A DNA stretch of 30,992 nt from BRH-c25 sp035417425 (GTDB lineage Bacteria; Bacillota; Clostridia; Lutisporales; Lutisporaceae). The position numbers and the translations under genes are program-made. This document shows positions 1 to 7,090 of this stretch, piece after piece (the first letter of the stretch is position 1; every line of letters starts with the position of its first letter). Below the pieces are notes generated by a model, which saw only the letters and a list, made by a program, of their open reading frames with translations, was not told where the DNA came from and did not search any database. Location of the stretch: NCBI GenBank assembly GCA_035417425.1, contig DAOLPD010000014.1, positions 1-30,992 of the forward strand, read 5' to 3'.

Positions 1-1435
1 CCAGCTCTGGTGGGGGCACAGGATACCCGCTTACTACTGTGAGGACTGCGGCGAAGTAATTGTATCAAAAACAGCACCGGAATCCTGCAACAAATGCGGA
101 GGAAAGCTTAAGCAGGATGAAGATACTTTGGATACCTGGTTCAGTTCTGCCTTGTGGCCTTTTTCCACCCTTGGCTGGCCTGAAAAGACTGAGGATCTTG
201 AGTATTTCTATCCTACAAGCGTACTGGTTACAGGATATGATATCATATTCTTCTGGGTTGCCAGGATGATTTTCTCAGCAATGGAGAATATGCACGAAGA
301 GCCTTTCAAGCATGTCCTGATTCATGGTATAATCAGGGACTCTGAAGGCAGGAAAATGAGCAAATCCCTTGGAAACGGAATAGATCCGCTGGATGTAATT
401 GACAAATACGGTGCGGATGCATTAAGATTCAACCTGATATCCGGCAACTCCCCCGGAAATGATATGAGATTTTTCTGGGAAAAGGTTGAGGCCTACAGCA
501 ACTTCGCCAATAAGATATGGAACGCTTCAAGATTCGTTCTTATGAACCTGGATTATGACAGGGTAAAAAATGCAGCTCCGTCGGAATACTCTTCAAGCCT
601 GACTACGGCGGACAAATGGATAATAAGCAGGTTCAATACCGTAGTAAAAGAAGTTACCGAAAACATGGAGAAATTTGAGCTGGGCATTGCAGCACAGAAG
701 ATTTATGATTTCATGTGGTCGGAATTCTGCGATTGGTATATTGAGCTGGTAAAGCCAAGGCTTTACGGAGATGATGAAGAGACAAAGCTGGCGGCACAAG
801 CCACCTTGTGTGACATATTGAAGGGGACTATGCAGCTGCTGCATCCGTTTATGCCTTTCATCACGGAAGAGATATACCAGCATCTGCCGTCGGAATATGA
901 ATCAATTATGATTTCCAGGTGGCCTGAGTATAATGGGCAGGCATATCAGCCGGAAGAAGAGCGGAAGATGGAAAAGGTCATGGAAGCAATAAAGGGCATA
1001 AGAAATGTAAGAGCTGAGATGAACGTTGTTCCATCCAGAAAAGCCAAGGTAATTGTAGTTACGGCAGATAAAGATGTAAGAGAAGCTATAGAAGAAGGCC
1101 GGCTGTATTTCGAAAGACTTGCTTCTGCTTCAGAGGTTGTTATACAGGATTCCAAGGAAGGCATTCCGGAAGGGGCAGTATCAGTACTTATAAACGGCGC
1201 TGAGATATATTTGCCCCTTGAAGACCTGATAGATTTTGAAAAAGAGCTTGAAAGGCTTAATAAGGAGAAGGATAACCTGGAAAAAGAACTGCAGAGGGTC
1301 AAAGGGAAGCTCAGCAATCAGGGATTTATAGGAAAGGCACCTCAGAATGTAATAGAAGAGGAACGGGCTAAAGAAAAGAAATATCAGGAAATGCTGAATA
1401 AGGTATATGAAAGGATAAACTCACTGAAAAAGTAA
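1..1435 (+). CDS. valS: Valine--tRNA ligase, C-terminal part (5' end outside window)
   Basis: Class I aminoacyl-tRNA synthetase that charges tRNA-Val in the cytoplasm. The reading frame is open from base 2, so the gene begins upstream of the window. Visible in order: the QLWWGHRIPAYYC block, a four-cysteine zinc-type element (CEDC then CNKC), the DTWFSSALWPFSTLGWP block typical of ValRS, the KMSKS catalytic loop (bases 353-367), the helical anticodon-binding domain with the FCDWYIE motif, and a C-terminal coiled coil rich in Glu, Lys and Leu (FEKELERLNKEKDNLEKEL). The C-terminal coiled coil and the WFSSALWPFSTLGW block separate it from IleRS and LeuRS. The TAA stop at 1433-1435 is followed 15 bases later by folC, a usual clostridial pair, so the two are probably cotranscribed. 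Identity is very secure; only the N-terminal part is missing. Confidence 0.97.
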   Translation, partial: QLWWGHRIPAYYCEDCGEVIVSKTAPESCNKCGGKLKQDEDTLDTWFSSALWPFSTLGWPEKTEDLEYFYPTSVLVTGYDIIFFWVARMIFSAMENMHEEPFKHVLIHGIIRDSEGRKMSKSLGNGIDPLDVIDKYGADALRFNLISGNSPGNDMRFFWEKVEAYSNFANKIWNASRFVLMNLDYDRVKNAAPSEYSSSLTTADKWIISRFNTVVKEVTENMEKFELGIAAQKIYDFMWSEFCDWYIELVKPRLYGDDEETKLAAQATLCDILKGTMQLLHPFMPFITEEIYQHLPSEYESIMISRWPEYNGQAYQPEEERKMEKVMEAIKGIRNVRAEMNVVPSRKAKVIVVTADKDVREAIEEGRLYFERLASASEVVIQDSKEGIPEGAVSVLINGAEIYLPLEDLIDFEKELERLNKEKDNLEKELQRVKGKLSNQGFIGKAPQNVIEEERAKEKKYQEMLNKVYERINSLKK

Positions 1436-1450
1436 CGGAGAGTAAAAGTC

Positions 1451-2752
1451 ATGAACTACGATGAAGTTGTGGACCAAATAGACTCCACGGTGAAATTCGG
1501 ATGCAAACCCGGCCTTGAAAGAACTGAGAAGCTTCTGGAGCTTCTGGGTAATCCTCATAAAAAGCTCAGAGCGATTCATGTAGCGGGCACCAACGGCAAA
1601 GGCTCAACAGCAGCAATGATTGCCAGTATTTTAAGCAATGCCGGATATAGAACAGGTATGTATATATCGCCTCACCTGTTCAGAAATACCGAAAGAATGA
1701 CTATAAACGGCATTGAGATTACGGAAGAGGACTTTGCGGAATATGCCATGCAGGTATTGAGCATGGTAAGGCTCATGGGCCAAAAAGGGCTTGAAGAGCC
1801 TACTCAGTTTGAAATGTATACTGCTATGGCATTCCTGTATTTTGAACGTAAGAAGGTTGACTTTGCAGTTGTTGAGGTTGGGCTGGGAGGCAGGTTTGAT
1901 GCTACAAATGTGATAGAGCCTCTGCTTTCTGTGATAACTTCAATAAGCTATGACCACAAGGATGTACTTGGAGACACTATAGAAAAGATAGCCTATGAGA
2001 AGGCAGGTATAATAAAGGAAGGTTCAAAGGCAGTAATGTATCCGCAGCCGTATCCTGAGGCATCGGCTGTTATTGAAGCAGTGTGCAGGGAGAAAAATGC
2101 GAGTTTGGTTGTGGCGGATATTGGCTCCCTGACACTCAAGGATTATGACCTTAATGGCCAGACAGTTGATTTTAAGTACCGGAATTATGATATTCGCGGT
2201 ATGAAGCTGCCGCTTATAGGGGATCATCAGTTGTATAATGCCGCTGTTGCATTGACTGCCATAGCAGAGCTTGACGAAATGGGGAACCGGATAGAAGAAG
2301 AAGGTATCCGAAAGGGGATTGAGTCTGTTAAATGGCCCTGCCGGATGAGTATCGAAAGCATCGAGCCTCTGATACTTATTGACGGAGCACACAATGAGGA
2401 TGGAATCGATTCTCTCCATAACGCGTTAATGAAATACTTCAGCAGTCGAAAGATCATTTTTGTATTCGGAATGCTGAAAGATAAAGATTATACTTATGCC
2501 ATAAGAAAGCTTATGCCGATGGCTTATCATGTGATAGCTGCAGAGCCTCTCAATAAAAGAGCACTTAGCGCCTCTGCAATGGCAGAGGCAGTGAAGCCTT
2601 ACTGCAGCAGGGTGGTCGCAGAGCCTGACATTATAAAAGCAATTGAGAGAGCTAAGAATCTTTACGAAAAGGACTGTGTGATATGCATATGCGGTTCGTT
2701 ATACCTGGCAGGACGGGCATATGAGTATCTGATGGAAAAAACGGATACATGA
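1451..2752 (+). CDS. folC: Bifunctional folylpolyglutamate / dihydrofolate synthase
   Basis: ATP-dependent ligase of folate metabolism. It adds glutamate to tetrahydrofolate and, in many bacteria, also makes dihydrofolate from dihydropteroate. The 433-residue length is normal for the family. The P-loop GTNGKGS is at residues 46-52, followed by the family blocks SPHL, TQFEMYTAMAF, EVGLGGRFDATN and the SISYDHKDVLGDT magnesium/substrate region. The C-terminal domain holds LIDGAHNEDG and FGMLKDKD. The ATG is preceded by CGGAGAGT at a suitable distance. It follows valS closely on the same strand. Its last codons form part of the left arm of the downstream terminator hairpin, so the stop codon lies inside the stem. 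Whether the dihydrofolate synthase activity is retained cannot be told from the sequence alone. Confidence 0.96.
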   Translation: MNYDEVVDQIDSTVKFGCKPGLERTEKLLELLGNPHKKLRAIHVAGTNGKGSTAAMIASILSNAGYRTGMYISPHLFRNTERMTINGIEITEEDFAEYAMQVLSMVRLMGQKGLEEPTQFEMYTAMAFLYFERKKVDFAVVEVGLGGRFDATNVIEPLLSVITSISYDHKDVLGDTIEKIAYEKAGIIKEGSKAVMYPQPYPEASAVIEAVCREKNASLVVADIGSLTLKDYDLNGQTVDFKYRNYDIRGMKLPLIGDHQLYNAAVALTAIAELDEMGNRIEEEGIRKGIESVKWPCRMSIESIEPLILIDGAHNEDGIDSLHNALMKYFSSRKIIFVFGMLKDKDYTYAIRKLMPMAYHVIAAEPLNKRALSASAMAEAVKPYCSRVVAEPDIIKAIERAKNLYEKDCVICICGSLYLAGRAYEYLMEKTDT

Positions 2753-2822
2753 TACATGGGGACGTTTCTCCTGTCCCACTTCCAGTGAGACACGCGAAAC
2801 GTCCCCATGTATCCGTTTTTTT
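2741..2822. terminator. Two-way terminator hairpin between folC and ychF, REP-like
   Basis: A 17-bp perfect inverted repeat (2752-2768 with 2796-2812) surrounds a 27-base loop. The outer bases 2741-2751 can pair alternatively with 2806-2816, because ATACATG is tandemly duplicated in the left arm. Seven Ts follow on the plus strand (2816-2822), and six As precede on the left (2736-2741), giving a T-run on the minus strand. It can therefore end both folC and the convergent ychF transcript. The GGGGACGTTTCTCCTGTCCC core resembles a class of dispersed clostridial palindromes. Confidence 0.85.
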
Positions 2823-3909
2823 ATACGTTGAATCTGAAATTGATTATATCTCCGTCCTGTACGATGTATTCCTTGCCTTCAAGCCGATAAAGGCCTTTTT
2901 CCTTAACCTTTGCCATTGAACCCAGTGCCTCGATATCCTTAAATTTAACCACCTCAGCCCTGATGAATCCTCTTTCAATATCTGAGTGGATTTTGCCGGC
3001 GGCCTTTTTTGCATCGGTACCTTTCCTTATAGTCCAGGCTTTTACCTCGTCTTCACCCGCCGTCAGGAAAGAAATCAATCCCAGATAATCATAAGTTGTG
3101 TTTGCCAATACATCAATTCCGGAGCTTTTTATGCCCAGTTCTTCCATGAACATCAGCCTGTCTTCTTCTTCAAGCTCGTTTATTTCCATTTCTGCTTTGG
3201 CGCATACTTCAATAACGGGAACATTTCTTTCGACAGCATACTTCCGGATATCTTCTTTCTGGGAATAGCTGCCTGACTTAAGGGATTCTTCATCAATATT
3301 TATGGCCAGTATCATCGGCTTTTCCGAAAGAAAACTGAAGGTTTTCAGCAGATCTCTTTCTTCTTCGCTAAGATTTATCTGATGTATCAGAAGTCCGTTC
3401 TCAAGGCCTTCCTTGCACTTTTCCAGTACTTTTAGCTCCTCCAGGTTTTCTTTTGTTACCTTCTTGCCGCTTTTAATCCGGACAATTCTATTGTCTATAA
3501 TGCCCAAGTCTGCAAAAAGCAGTTCCAAATTCACCGTCTCTATGTCACGCATAGGGTCTATTGAACCTTCAATATGCAGTACATCAGGGTTTTCAAAGGC
3601 TCTTACAATATGTACCAGGGCATCGACCTTTCTTATATCCTCAAGAAATTGATTGCCTACTCCGGCTCCGGTGCTTGCTCCGCTGACCAGCCCGGGGACA
3701 TCAGTGAAGTCTATCATTGCATATGTTGTCTTTTTCGGTTTATAAAGCTTTGAAAGAAAATCGATTCTGCGGTCGGGTATCTTTGCAGAGCCTATATTTG
3801 AAGCCATTTTTCCCGAGGCAAAATTCGAAATCTCCGCATGAGCATTGGTAAGCAGATTAAAAAAAGTTGTTTTACCTACAAGAGGCAGGCCAACCAGACC
3901 AATTTTCAT
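2821..3909 (-). CDS. ychF: Redox-regulated ATPase YchF (Obg-family, OLA1-type)
   Basis: P-loop protein of the Obg/YchF group that prefers ATP to GTP and associates with the ribosome and stress responses. The 362 residues match the usual 363-366. Motifs: G1 GLPLVGKTT at residues 7-15, the DVPG switch II motif at 70-73, the GAGVGNQFLEDIR block that follows it, and NIDE at 204-207. NIDE is the NxxE form that replaces the GTPase NKxD and explains the ATP preference. The C-terminal TGS-like domain includes GTDAKKAAGKIHSDIERGFIRAE-type sequence, which is strongly conserved in YchF. TAGGAGGT lies just upstream of the ATG. It starts 20 bases after the DUF4364-type gene on the same strand, so the two are likely one transcript. 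Its end overlaps the two-way terminator shared with folC. Confidence 0.96.
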   Translation of the reverse strand: MKIGLVGLPLVGKTTFFNLLTNAHAEISNFASGKMASNIGSAKIPDRRIDFLSKLYKPKKTTYAMIDFTDVPGLVSGASTGAGVGNQFLEDIRKVDALVHIVRAFENPDVLHIEGSIDPMRDIETVNLELLFADLGIIDNRIVRIKSGKKVTKENLEELKVLEKCKEGLENGLLIHQINLSEEERDLLKTFSFLSEKPMILAINIDEESLKSGSYSQKEDIRKYAVERNVPVIEVCAKAEMEINELEEEDRLMFMEELGIKSSGIDVLANTTYDYLGLISFLTAGEDEVKAWTIRKGTDAKKAAGKIHSDIERGFIRAEVVKFKDIEALGSMAKVKEKGLYRLEGKEYIVQDGDIINFRFNV

Positions 3910-3929
3910 GGATATTACCTCCTATAAAA

Positions 3930-4454
3930 TTAATTGATTAATGAACTAATCAGTTGGCTGTATATGTTTTCTGAGGAGTTTTTCCACTTTTCGCAAATTT
4001 GTTTCGCTTGTTTCGCAGATACGACATTGAGCTTGAGATCTATGAGCACAAGCTCATTTTCAATAACCTTAAGGCTTACTATATATTCTTTATCGTCTAT
4101 CTTTTTATATTCTGCAATTACCTGCGATTCCTTCCTGAGGCTTTCCTTGTTTTTTGATATGTAGTTATTGATTATCTGGGAGGTATTCTTTGATATCCTC
4201 TGTTCAAATATCCCAACGGCTCTGATGCCGCTGTCAGTAGCCGTATAGCATTGCTTTTTCTGGTATAGGGTATGCTTTATCATCCCAGACTCTTCCAACT
4301 CTGAAACACACTGCTGGAAAGTGAAAAAGTCTATGAGGTTGTTTTCTAAAATGGCGTTTGTGATCTGAGATTTGGTCAGAGGTATTCCCACCCTGCTTAA
4401 GAGATACAATATCATAAGCTTTTTATCAGCCAATACCCCGCTGTCAAGAATCAT
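3930..4454 (-). CDS. DUF4364 family protein, winged-helix-like
   Basis: A 174-residue protein that I match to the clostridial DUF4364 family by its overall pattern: an N-terminal block with LADKKLMILYLLSRVGIPLTKSQI, then FFTFQQCVSELEESGMI and Y.ATDSGIRA. This part reads like a winged-helix DNA-binding domain of PadR/MarR type. The second half (about residue 90 onward) has alternating strands, IVSLKVIENELVLIDLKLNV, typical of the family. The frame is open further upstream to 4577, but that extension runs through a hairpin terminator and a promoter. The ATG at 4454 has AAAGGAGATGAT at the right distance, so I start there. No biochemical function is established as far as I know. It probably shares a transcript with ychF, 20 bases downstream. 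A regulatory role is an inference from the fold. Confidence 0.8.
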   Translation of the reverse strand: MILDSGVLADKKLMILYLLSRVGIPLTKSQITNAILENNLIDFFTFQQCVSELEESGMIKHTLYQKKQCYTATDSGIRAVGIFEQRISKNTSQIINNYISKNKESLRKESQVIAEYKKIDDKEYIVSLKVIENELVLIDLKLNVVSAKQAKQICEKWKNSSENIYSQLISSLIN

Positions 4455-4500
4455 CCGATCATCTCCTTTTAAACAGCAGTTCTGCCAAGTAGACAAATTA

Positions 4501-4530
4501 ATTATAGCATAATTGTTTTTGGATAAGCAA
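4501..4530 (-). promoter_or_regulatory. Sigma-A promoter for the DUF4364-ychF transcript
   Basis: On the minus strand, TTGCTT (4525-4530) is followed after 18 bases by a perfect TATAAT (4501-4506). The -10 is preceded by TGC, giving an extended -10. The site lies just past the terminator of the spore-protein gene and about 47 bases upstream of the chosen ATG. Confidence 0.7.
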
Positions 4531-4568
4531 AAACAAAAATCAGACATGTTGCAGCCTGATTTTTGTTT
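4531..4568 (-). terminator. Rho-independent terminator of the spore-protein gene
   Basis: A 13-bp perfect stem (4531-4543 with 4556-4568) surrounds a 12-base loop. The T-rich arm of the stem runs on into further Ts on the minus strand. It lies 21 bases past the stop of the small acid-soluble spore protein gene and upstream of the next promoter. The stem is symmetrical, so it could also work on the plus strand. Confidence 0.8.
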
Positions 4569-4589
4569 ATTTAACATGCTGACAGGCAG

Positions 4590-4814
4590 TTATTTGCCTT
4601 CAAGCTGTTGTTCTGCCATTGTGATCAGCTTCTTAACCATATTTCCTCCGACTCTTCCGCAGTCCTTTGATGACAGATTTCCCCAATAGTCTTCGGAGCC
4701 TTGGTGTACAGGCAAATTTAATTCTGAAGCTATTTCGTACTTCATATTATCAAGAGCCTTATGGGCATTTGGAACCTTCAGCCCTTTATTGTATTTTCCG
4801 CTTCCCGCAGCCAT
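4590..4814 (-). CDS. Small acid-soluble spore protein, alpha/beta type
   Basis: DNA-coating protein of the dormant spore. Alpha/beta SASPs bind forespore DNA, protect it from UV and heat, and are degraded at germination by the GPR protease. The 74 residues fit the family (60-75). The central EIASELNLP segment is where GPR is expected to cut (between Glu and Ile). The C-terminal signature is seen as LSSKDCGRVGGNMVKKLI, matching the usual S-R/K-x-G-x-VGG-x-MVKxMI pattern. AAGGAGGGT precedes the ATG by seven bases. It is a single-gene unit with its own terminator. Expression is expected to need the forespore sigma factor SigG, but I found no convincing SigG promoter in the upstream 200 bases. 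Its presence marks the host as a spore former. Confidence 0.95.
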   Translation of the reverse strand: MAAGSGKYNKGLKVPNAHKALDNMKYEIASELNLPVHQGSEDYWGNLSSKDCGRVGGNMVKKLITMAEQQLEGK

Positions 4815-4987
4815 TTATTAACCCTCCTTAAATCAAAATATTAATTAGATAAAATTGTTTGGTTTTATTTCTGTGAGGCATTATTAATTTAACCTTTTTG
4901 TTAATAAAGTATGTTAGAACATTATGCTTTTATGAATAATATTATAGTTCGATGCATATAATTATGGTTTCAGGAAAAATAATTCAA

Positions 4988-5011
4988 GGACAAGAGAATA
5001 CACTCTTGTCC
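4988..5011 (-). terminator. Probable hairpin terminator after the 62-aa gene
   Basis: A 9-bp perfect stem, GGACAAGAG with CTCTTGTCC (4988-4996 and 5003-5011), has a six-base loop. It is followed on the minus strand by the T-rich stretch TTGAATTATTTTT. It lies 16 bases past the stop of the minus-strand small gene. The T-run is broken, so the strength is uncertain. Confidence 0.6.
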
Positions 5012-5027
5012 TCATTTGTGAAAAGTA

Positions 5028-5216
5028 TTATGTCATTTTTCTTTTGATGGGGATCTTTCTTCCTTTATTTGTTCCGTTTCTGTGCACACCCTGCTGCTGT
5101 ACTTTTTGTGATTTTGCTTCTCTGTGGAAGTGCCTGTCTTGCGGCAATATAAGCTCTCTGGAGAATTCAACCATATTTCCTGCAATATTTGAAAACTTGC
5201 TGCGCCTGTTAGACAT
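5028..5216 (-). CDS. Small basic protein, 62 aa, unrecognised
   Basis: I do not recognise this protein. The frame is open further upstream to 5309, but only the ATG at 5216 has a good ribosome site, CGGAGGTGG seven bases before it, so I start there (MSNRRSKFSNIAGNM). The product is short, strongly basic and rich in Arg, Lys, Gln and Asn, without a membrane segment or signal peptide. The C-terminal half (KSQKVQQQGVHRNGTNKGRK) looks disordered. It has its own likely terminator, sits next to a spore-protein gene, and is divergent from the polysaccharide deacetylase gene. A role as a nucleic-acid-binding or spore protein is possible from the composition and neighbours, but this is a guess. Confidence 0.6.
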   Translation of the reverse strand: MSNRRSKFSNIAGNMVEFSRELILPQDRHFHREAKSQKVQQQGVHRNGTNKGRKIPIKRKMT

Positions 5217-5330
5217 ATTTTCCACCTCCGAAATCAAAAAGTACATATATATTTTACCCAAAATCTTATTTCTGAATTTTGGCTTGCGGTATGTGGGAAA
5301 AAATAACATACGATTTATTGGCGCCTAATG

Positions 5331-5359
5331 TCGAAAGATGCGGGGAATTCTGGTATAAT
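5331..5359 (+). promoter_or_regulatory. Sigma-A promoter for the polysaccharide deacetylase gene
   Basis: TCGAAA (5331-5336, four of six consensus bases), a 17-base spacer, and a perfect TATAAT (5354-5359) preceded by TGG, so an extended -10. The expected start of transcription is about 35 bases before the chosen ATG at 5403. This rules out the longer frame start at 5328, which would lie upstream of the -10. Confidence 0.75.
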
Positions 5360-5402
5360 CTATATTAGTACAGAGTGCTGTAAATATCGGAAGGAGTATG
5401 AA

Positions 5403-6503
5403 ATGAAACAATTTAAGCGCATTATTGCATTTTTTTTTATAATAATCTTAGTACTTGGTTTTATGGCATGCACGCCTCAGATAGTTGAAGAACATCCCCG
5501 GAATCCGGAACAAAACATAAAGGAGCCTGCAGAGACTAAGGTGCCTGAAGAGCCTGAAGAGCTTGAAGAGCCTGATGAACCCAAAGCTGACCCCATTGAT
5601 TTGAAGGCGATAAAAGCTAATGAGAACGGTCAGGTAATGATACTCATGTATCATGGCATCGGAGAAAAAGAAGCTGTATGGATGAGAACGGCAGAAAACT
5701 TCAGAAAGGATCTGGAGGTGCTTTACAATAAGGGATACAGGCTTATAAGCCTTAGAGACTTTGTAGAGAACAATATAAAGGTGGAGGCAGGATACACGCC
5801 TTTTGTACTTACTTTTGATGATGGCGCAAAGAATAATTTTAATATTATCGAAGAAAACGGAGAGAGGAAAATTGACCCTGACTGCGCCGTAGGAATACTT
5901 GAGGAATTTAAAAAGGAGCATCCCGACTTTGGCAGCGGAGGCAGCTTCTTTATATATTATCCCATTCCCTTCAGACAGAAGGAGCTTATTAAGGAGAAAT
6001 ACGAGTTCCTTATTGCAAATGGATATGATATCGGTAACCATTCCTATAGCCACGAAAACCTTGGAAAGCTAAGCATTGAAGGTATTCAGGAATCCTTGGC
6101 AAAGAATGTGAAAAGTACGCAGGAATATCTGCCGGGGTATGATGTATATGCTCTTGCACTTCCCAACGGTATAGGGCCTAAGGGAGATGACTACAAATAT
6201 GCAGCCATGGGTGAATATGAGGGAGTAAAATACAATCACAGGGCTGTGCTTAAGGTAGGAAGCAATCCCGCACCGTCACCCGTGAATATTAAGTTTGATC
6301 CTGTCAGGCTCCCCAGGGTGAGGGCCAGTGAAATGGAAACTGAGGGCGTGGGTATGTATGACTGGCTTCAGTATTTTGAAAAGAAGCCGGAAAAGCGTTA
6401 TATAAGCGACGGAAATCCGGACACTGTAGCAATACCGGAAAGCGAATCGGAGCATGTAGATAAATCGAAGCTTAGCGGGAAGGAACTGCTGATATATAAC
6501 TAG
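5403..6503 (+). CDS. Polysaccharide deacetylase-family lipoprotein (CE4 / NodB fold)
   Basis: Predicted cell-surface enzyme that would remove acetyl groups from N-acetylated glycans such as peptidoglycan. The 366-residue product starts at the ATG with GGAAGGAGTATGAA before it. Residues 7-22 are a hydrophobic signal ending in Ala-Cys (Cys23), a lipoprotein-type cleavage site. A Pro/Glu-rich linker follows (about residues 30-62, repeats of EEP/EEL). The NodB domain holds MYHGIG, then motif 1 TFDDG at 137-141 (the two Asp being catalytic and metal-binding) and motif 2 HSYSH with metal-binding His213 and His217. The usual RxPxG motif 3 is not clear; LALPNG stands in its place. About 20 residues (GSGGSFFIYYPIPFRQ) lie between the first two motifs. 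It is a single gene with its own promoter. The substrate cannot be read from the sequence. Confidence 0.87.
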   Translation: MKQFKRIIAFFFIIILVLGFMACTPQIVEEHPRNPEQNIKEPAETKVPEEPEELEEPDEPKADPIDLKAIKANENGQVMILMYHGIGEKEAVWMRTAENFRKDLEVLYNKGYRLISLRDFVENNIKVEAGYTPFVLTFDDGAKNNFNIIEENGERKIDPDCAVGILEEFKKEHPDFGSGGSFFIYYPIPFRQKELIKEKYEFLIANGYDIGNHSYSHENLGKLSIEGIQESLAKNVKSTQEYLPGYDVYALALPNGIGPKGDDYKYAAMGEYEGVKYNHRAVLKVGSNPAPSPVNIKFDPVRLPRVRASEMETEGVGMYDWLQYFEKKPEKRYISDGNPDTVAIPESESEHVDKSKLSGKELLIYN

Positions 6504-6529
6504 AGAAACTAGGTAGATTGATAAAGAAA

Positions 6530-6560
6530 TAATCACCCTGCCCGTCACGCAGGGTGATTA
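6530..6560. terminator. Hairpin between convergent genes
   Basis: An 11-bp perfect stem (6530-6540 with 6550-6560) has a 9-base loop. On the minus strand it is followed by TTATTTCTTT. On the plus strand the T-run is short (ACGTTTAAC). It lies between the stop codons of the deacetylase gene and the minus-strand 85-aa gene and probably serves both. Confidence 0.65.
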
Positions 6561-6582
6561 CGTTTAACTAATCGCTATTGTA

Positions 6583-6840
6583 CTACTGAAAACGCATTTC
6601 TTCAAGAAATAACCTTCCGAATAATATATTATCAATAATTGTTGCTTTGAAATAAGGGTTTGGCATATCGCAGCTGCTTCCTGATTTTTGAAGGAAGTAC
6701 AGTTCTTCACTTTCTCCGGTTACCTCCGCATATAGCCTGCCGTCTTTATAAAGCTTGTCACCTATTCTCAGATCTATATCTCTGAAGCTTATCTGTTCAA
6801 AGCCTCTTCCCTTGGAACTGCTTTTTCTCTTTTTTCTCAT
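6583..6840 (-). CDS. Small hypothetical protein, 85 aa
   Basis: I do not recognise this protein. I chose the ATG at 6840, nine bases inside a possible GTG start at 6849, because GCAGGTG then stands at the normal distance; the GTG lies within that site. The N-terminus is very basic (MRKKRKSSSKGRG). The remainder, with FRDIDLRIGDKLYKDGRLYAEVTGESEELYFLQKS, predicts a small beta-rich fold with an SH3- or SPOR-like length, with no membrane segment and no metal-binding pattern. It faces the Tad-like operon across a 250-base divergent spacer, so it might share control with that operon. This is only positional evidence. Confidence 0.6.
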   Translation of the reverse strand: MRKKRKSSSKGRGFEQISFRDIDLRIGDKLYKDGRLYAEVTGESEELYFLQKSGSSCDMPNPYFKATIIDNILFGRLFLEEMRFQ

Positions 6841-6934
6841 CTCATACACCTGCTCAAAGAATACAATTTATTATGCTGCATTCATATTTTCGACATTTTT
6901 ATCATAAGAATTTATACTGATATGCAAATCGGCT

Positions 6935-6954
6935 GATAAAAATGCATATTTATC
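6935..6954. promoter_or_regulatory. Operator-like palindrome upstream of the Tad-like promoter
   Basis: GATAAAAATGCATATTTATC is a 20-base near-perfect palindrome (one mismatched pair per half) centred on ATGCAT. It ends 8 bases before the -35 box. A further ATTTTTATC at 6895-6903 repeats one half in inverted orientation. The position fits an activator or repressor site, but no regulator can be named. Confidence 0.4.
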
Positions 6955-6962
6955 GGATAATA

Positions 6963-6991
6963 TTGACAGTAAATTACAATAAATGTATAAT
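6963..6991 (+). promoter_or_regulatory. Consensus sigma-A promoter of the Tad-like operon
   Basis: A perfect TTGACA (6963-6968), a 17-base spacer and a perfect TATAAT (6986-6991). Transcription should start near 6998, leaving a leader of about 90 bases before the first gene at 7091. No other comparably good promoter was seen up to 15342, so it probably drives all nine genes. Confidence 0.85.
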
Positions 6992-7090
6992 TCATGGCAG
7001 AAACAACAAAAAAAGGAAATAATAGAAGTAACAGGCAAATAAGGAAATACTTAATAATATTCATAATTGCGATATGTATGGGGGATATGA

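Noticed and set aside
946..1317. 123-codon open frame on the minus strand inside valS
   Set aside because: A Ser/Leu-rich shadow of the valS coding strand with no ribosome site; many other long antisense frames here are of the same kind.
2227..2457. Antisense open frames within folC
   Set aside because: Overlap a well-identified gene, have no ribosome site and no recognisable protein pattern.
4815..4985. SigG promoter for the spore-protein gene
   Set aside because: GCAT/CATA pieces occur on the minus strand, but none has both boxes near consensus with the right spacing.
5289..5311. GTATGT/ACATAC inverted repeat between the divergent small gene and the deacetylase gene
   Set aside because: Only six base pairs in AT-rich DNA with no support from position relative to the promoters; not enough for an operator call.
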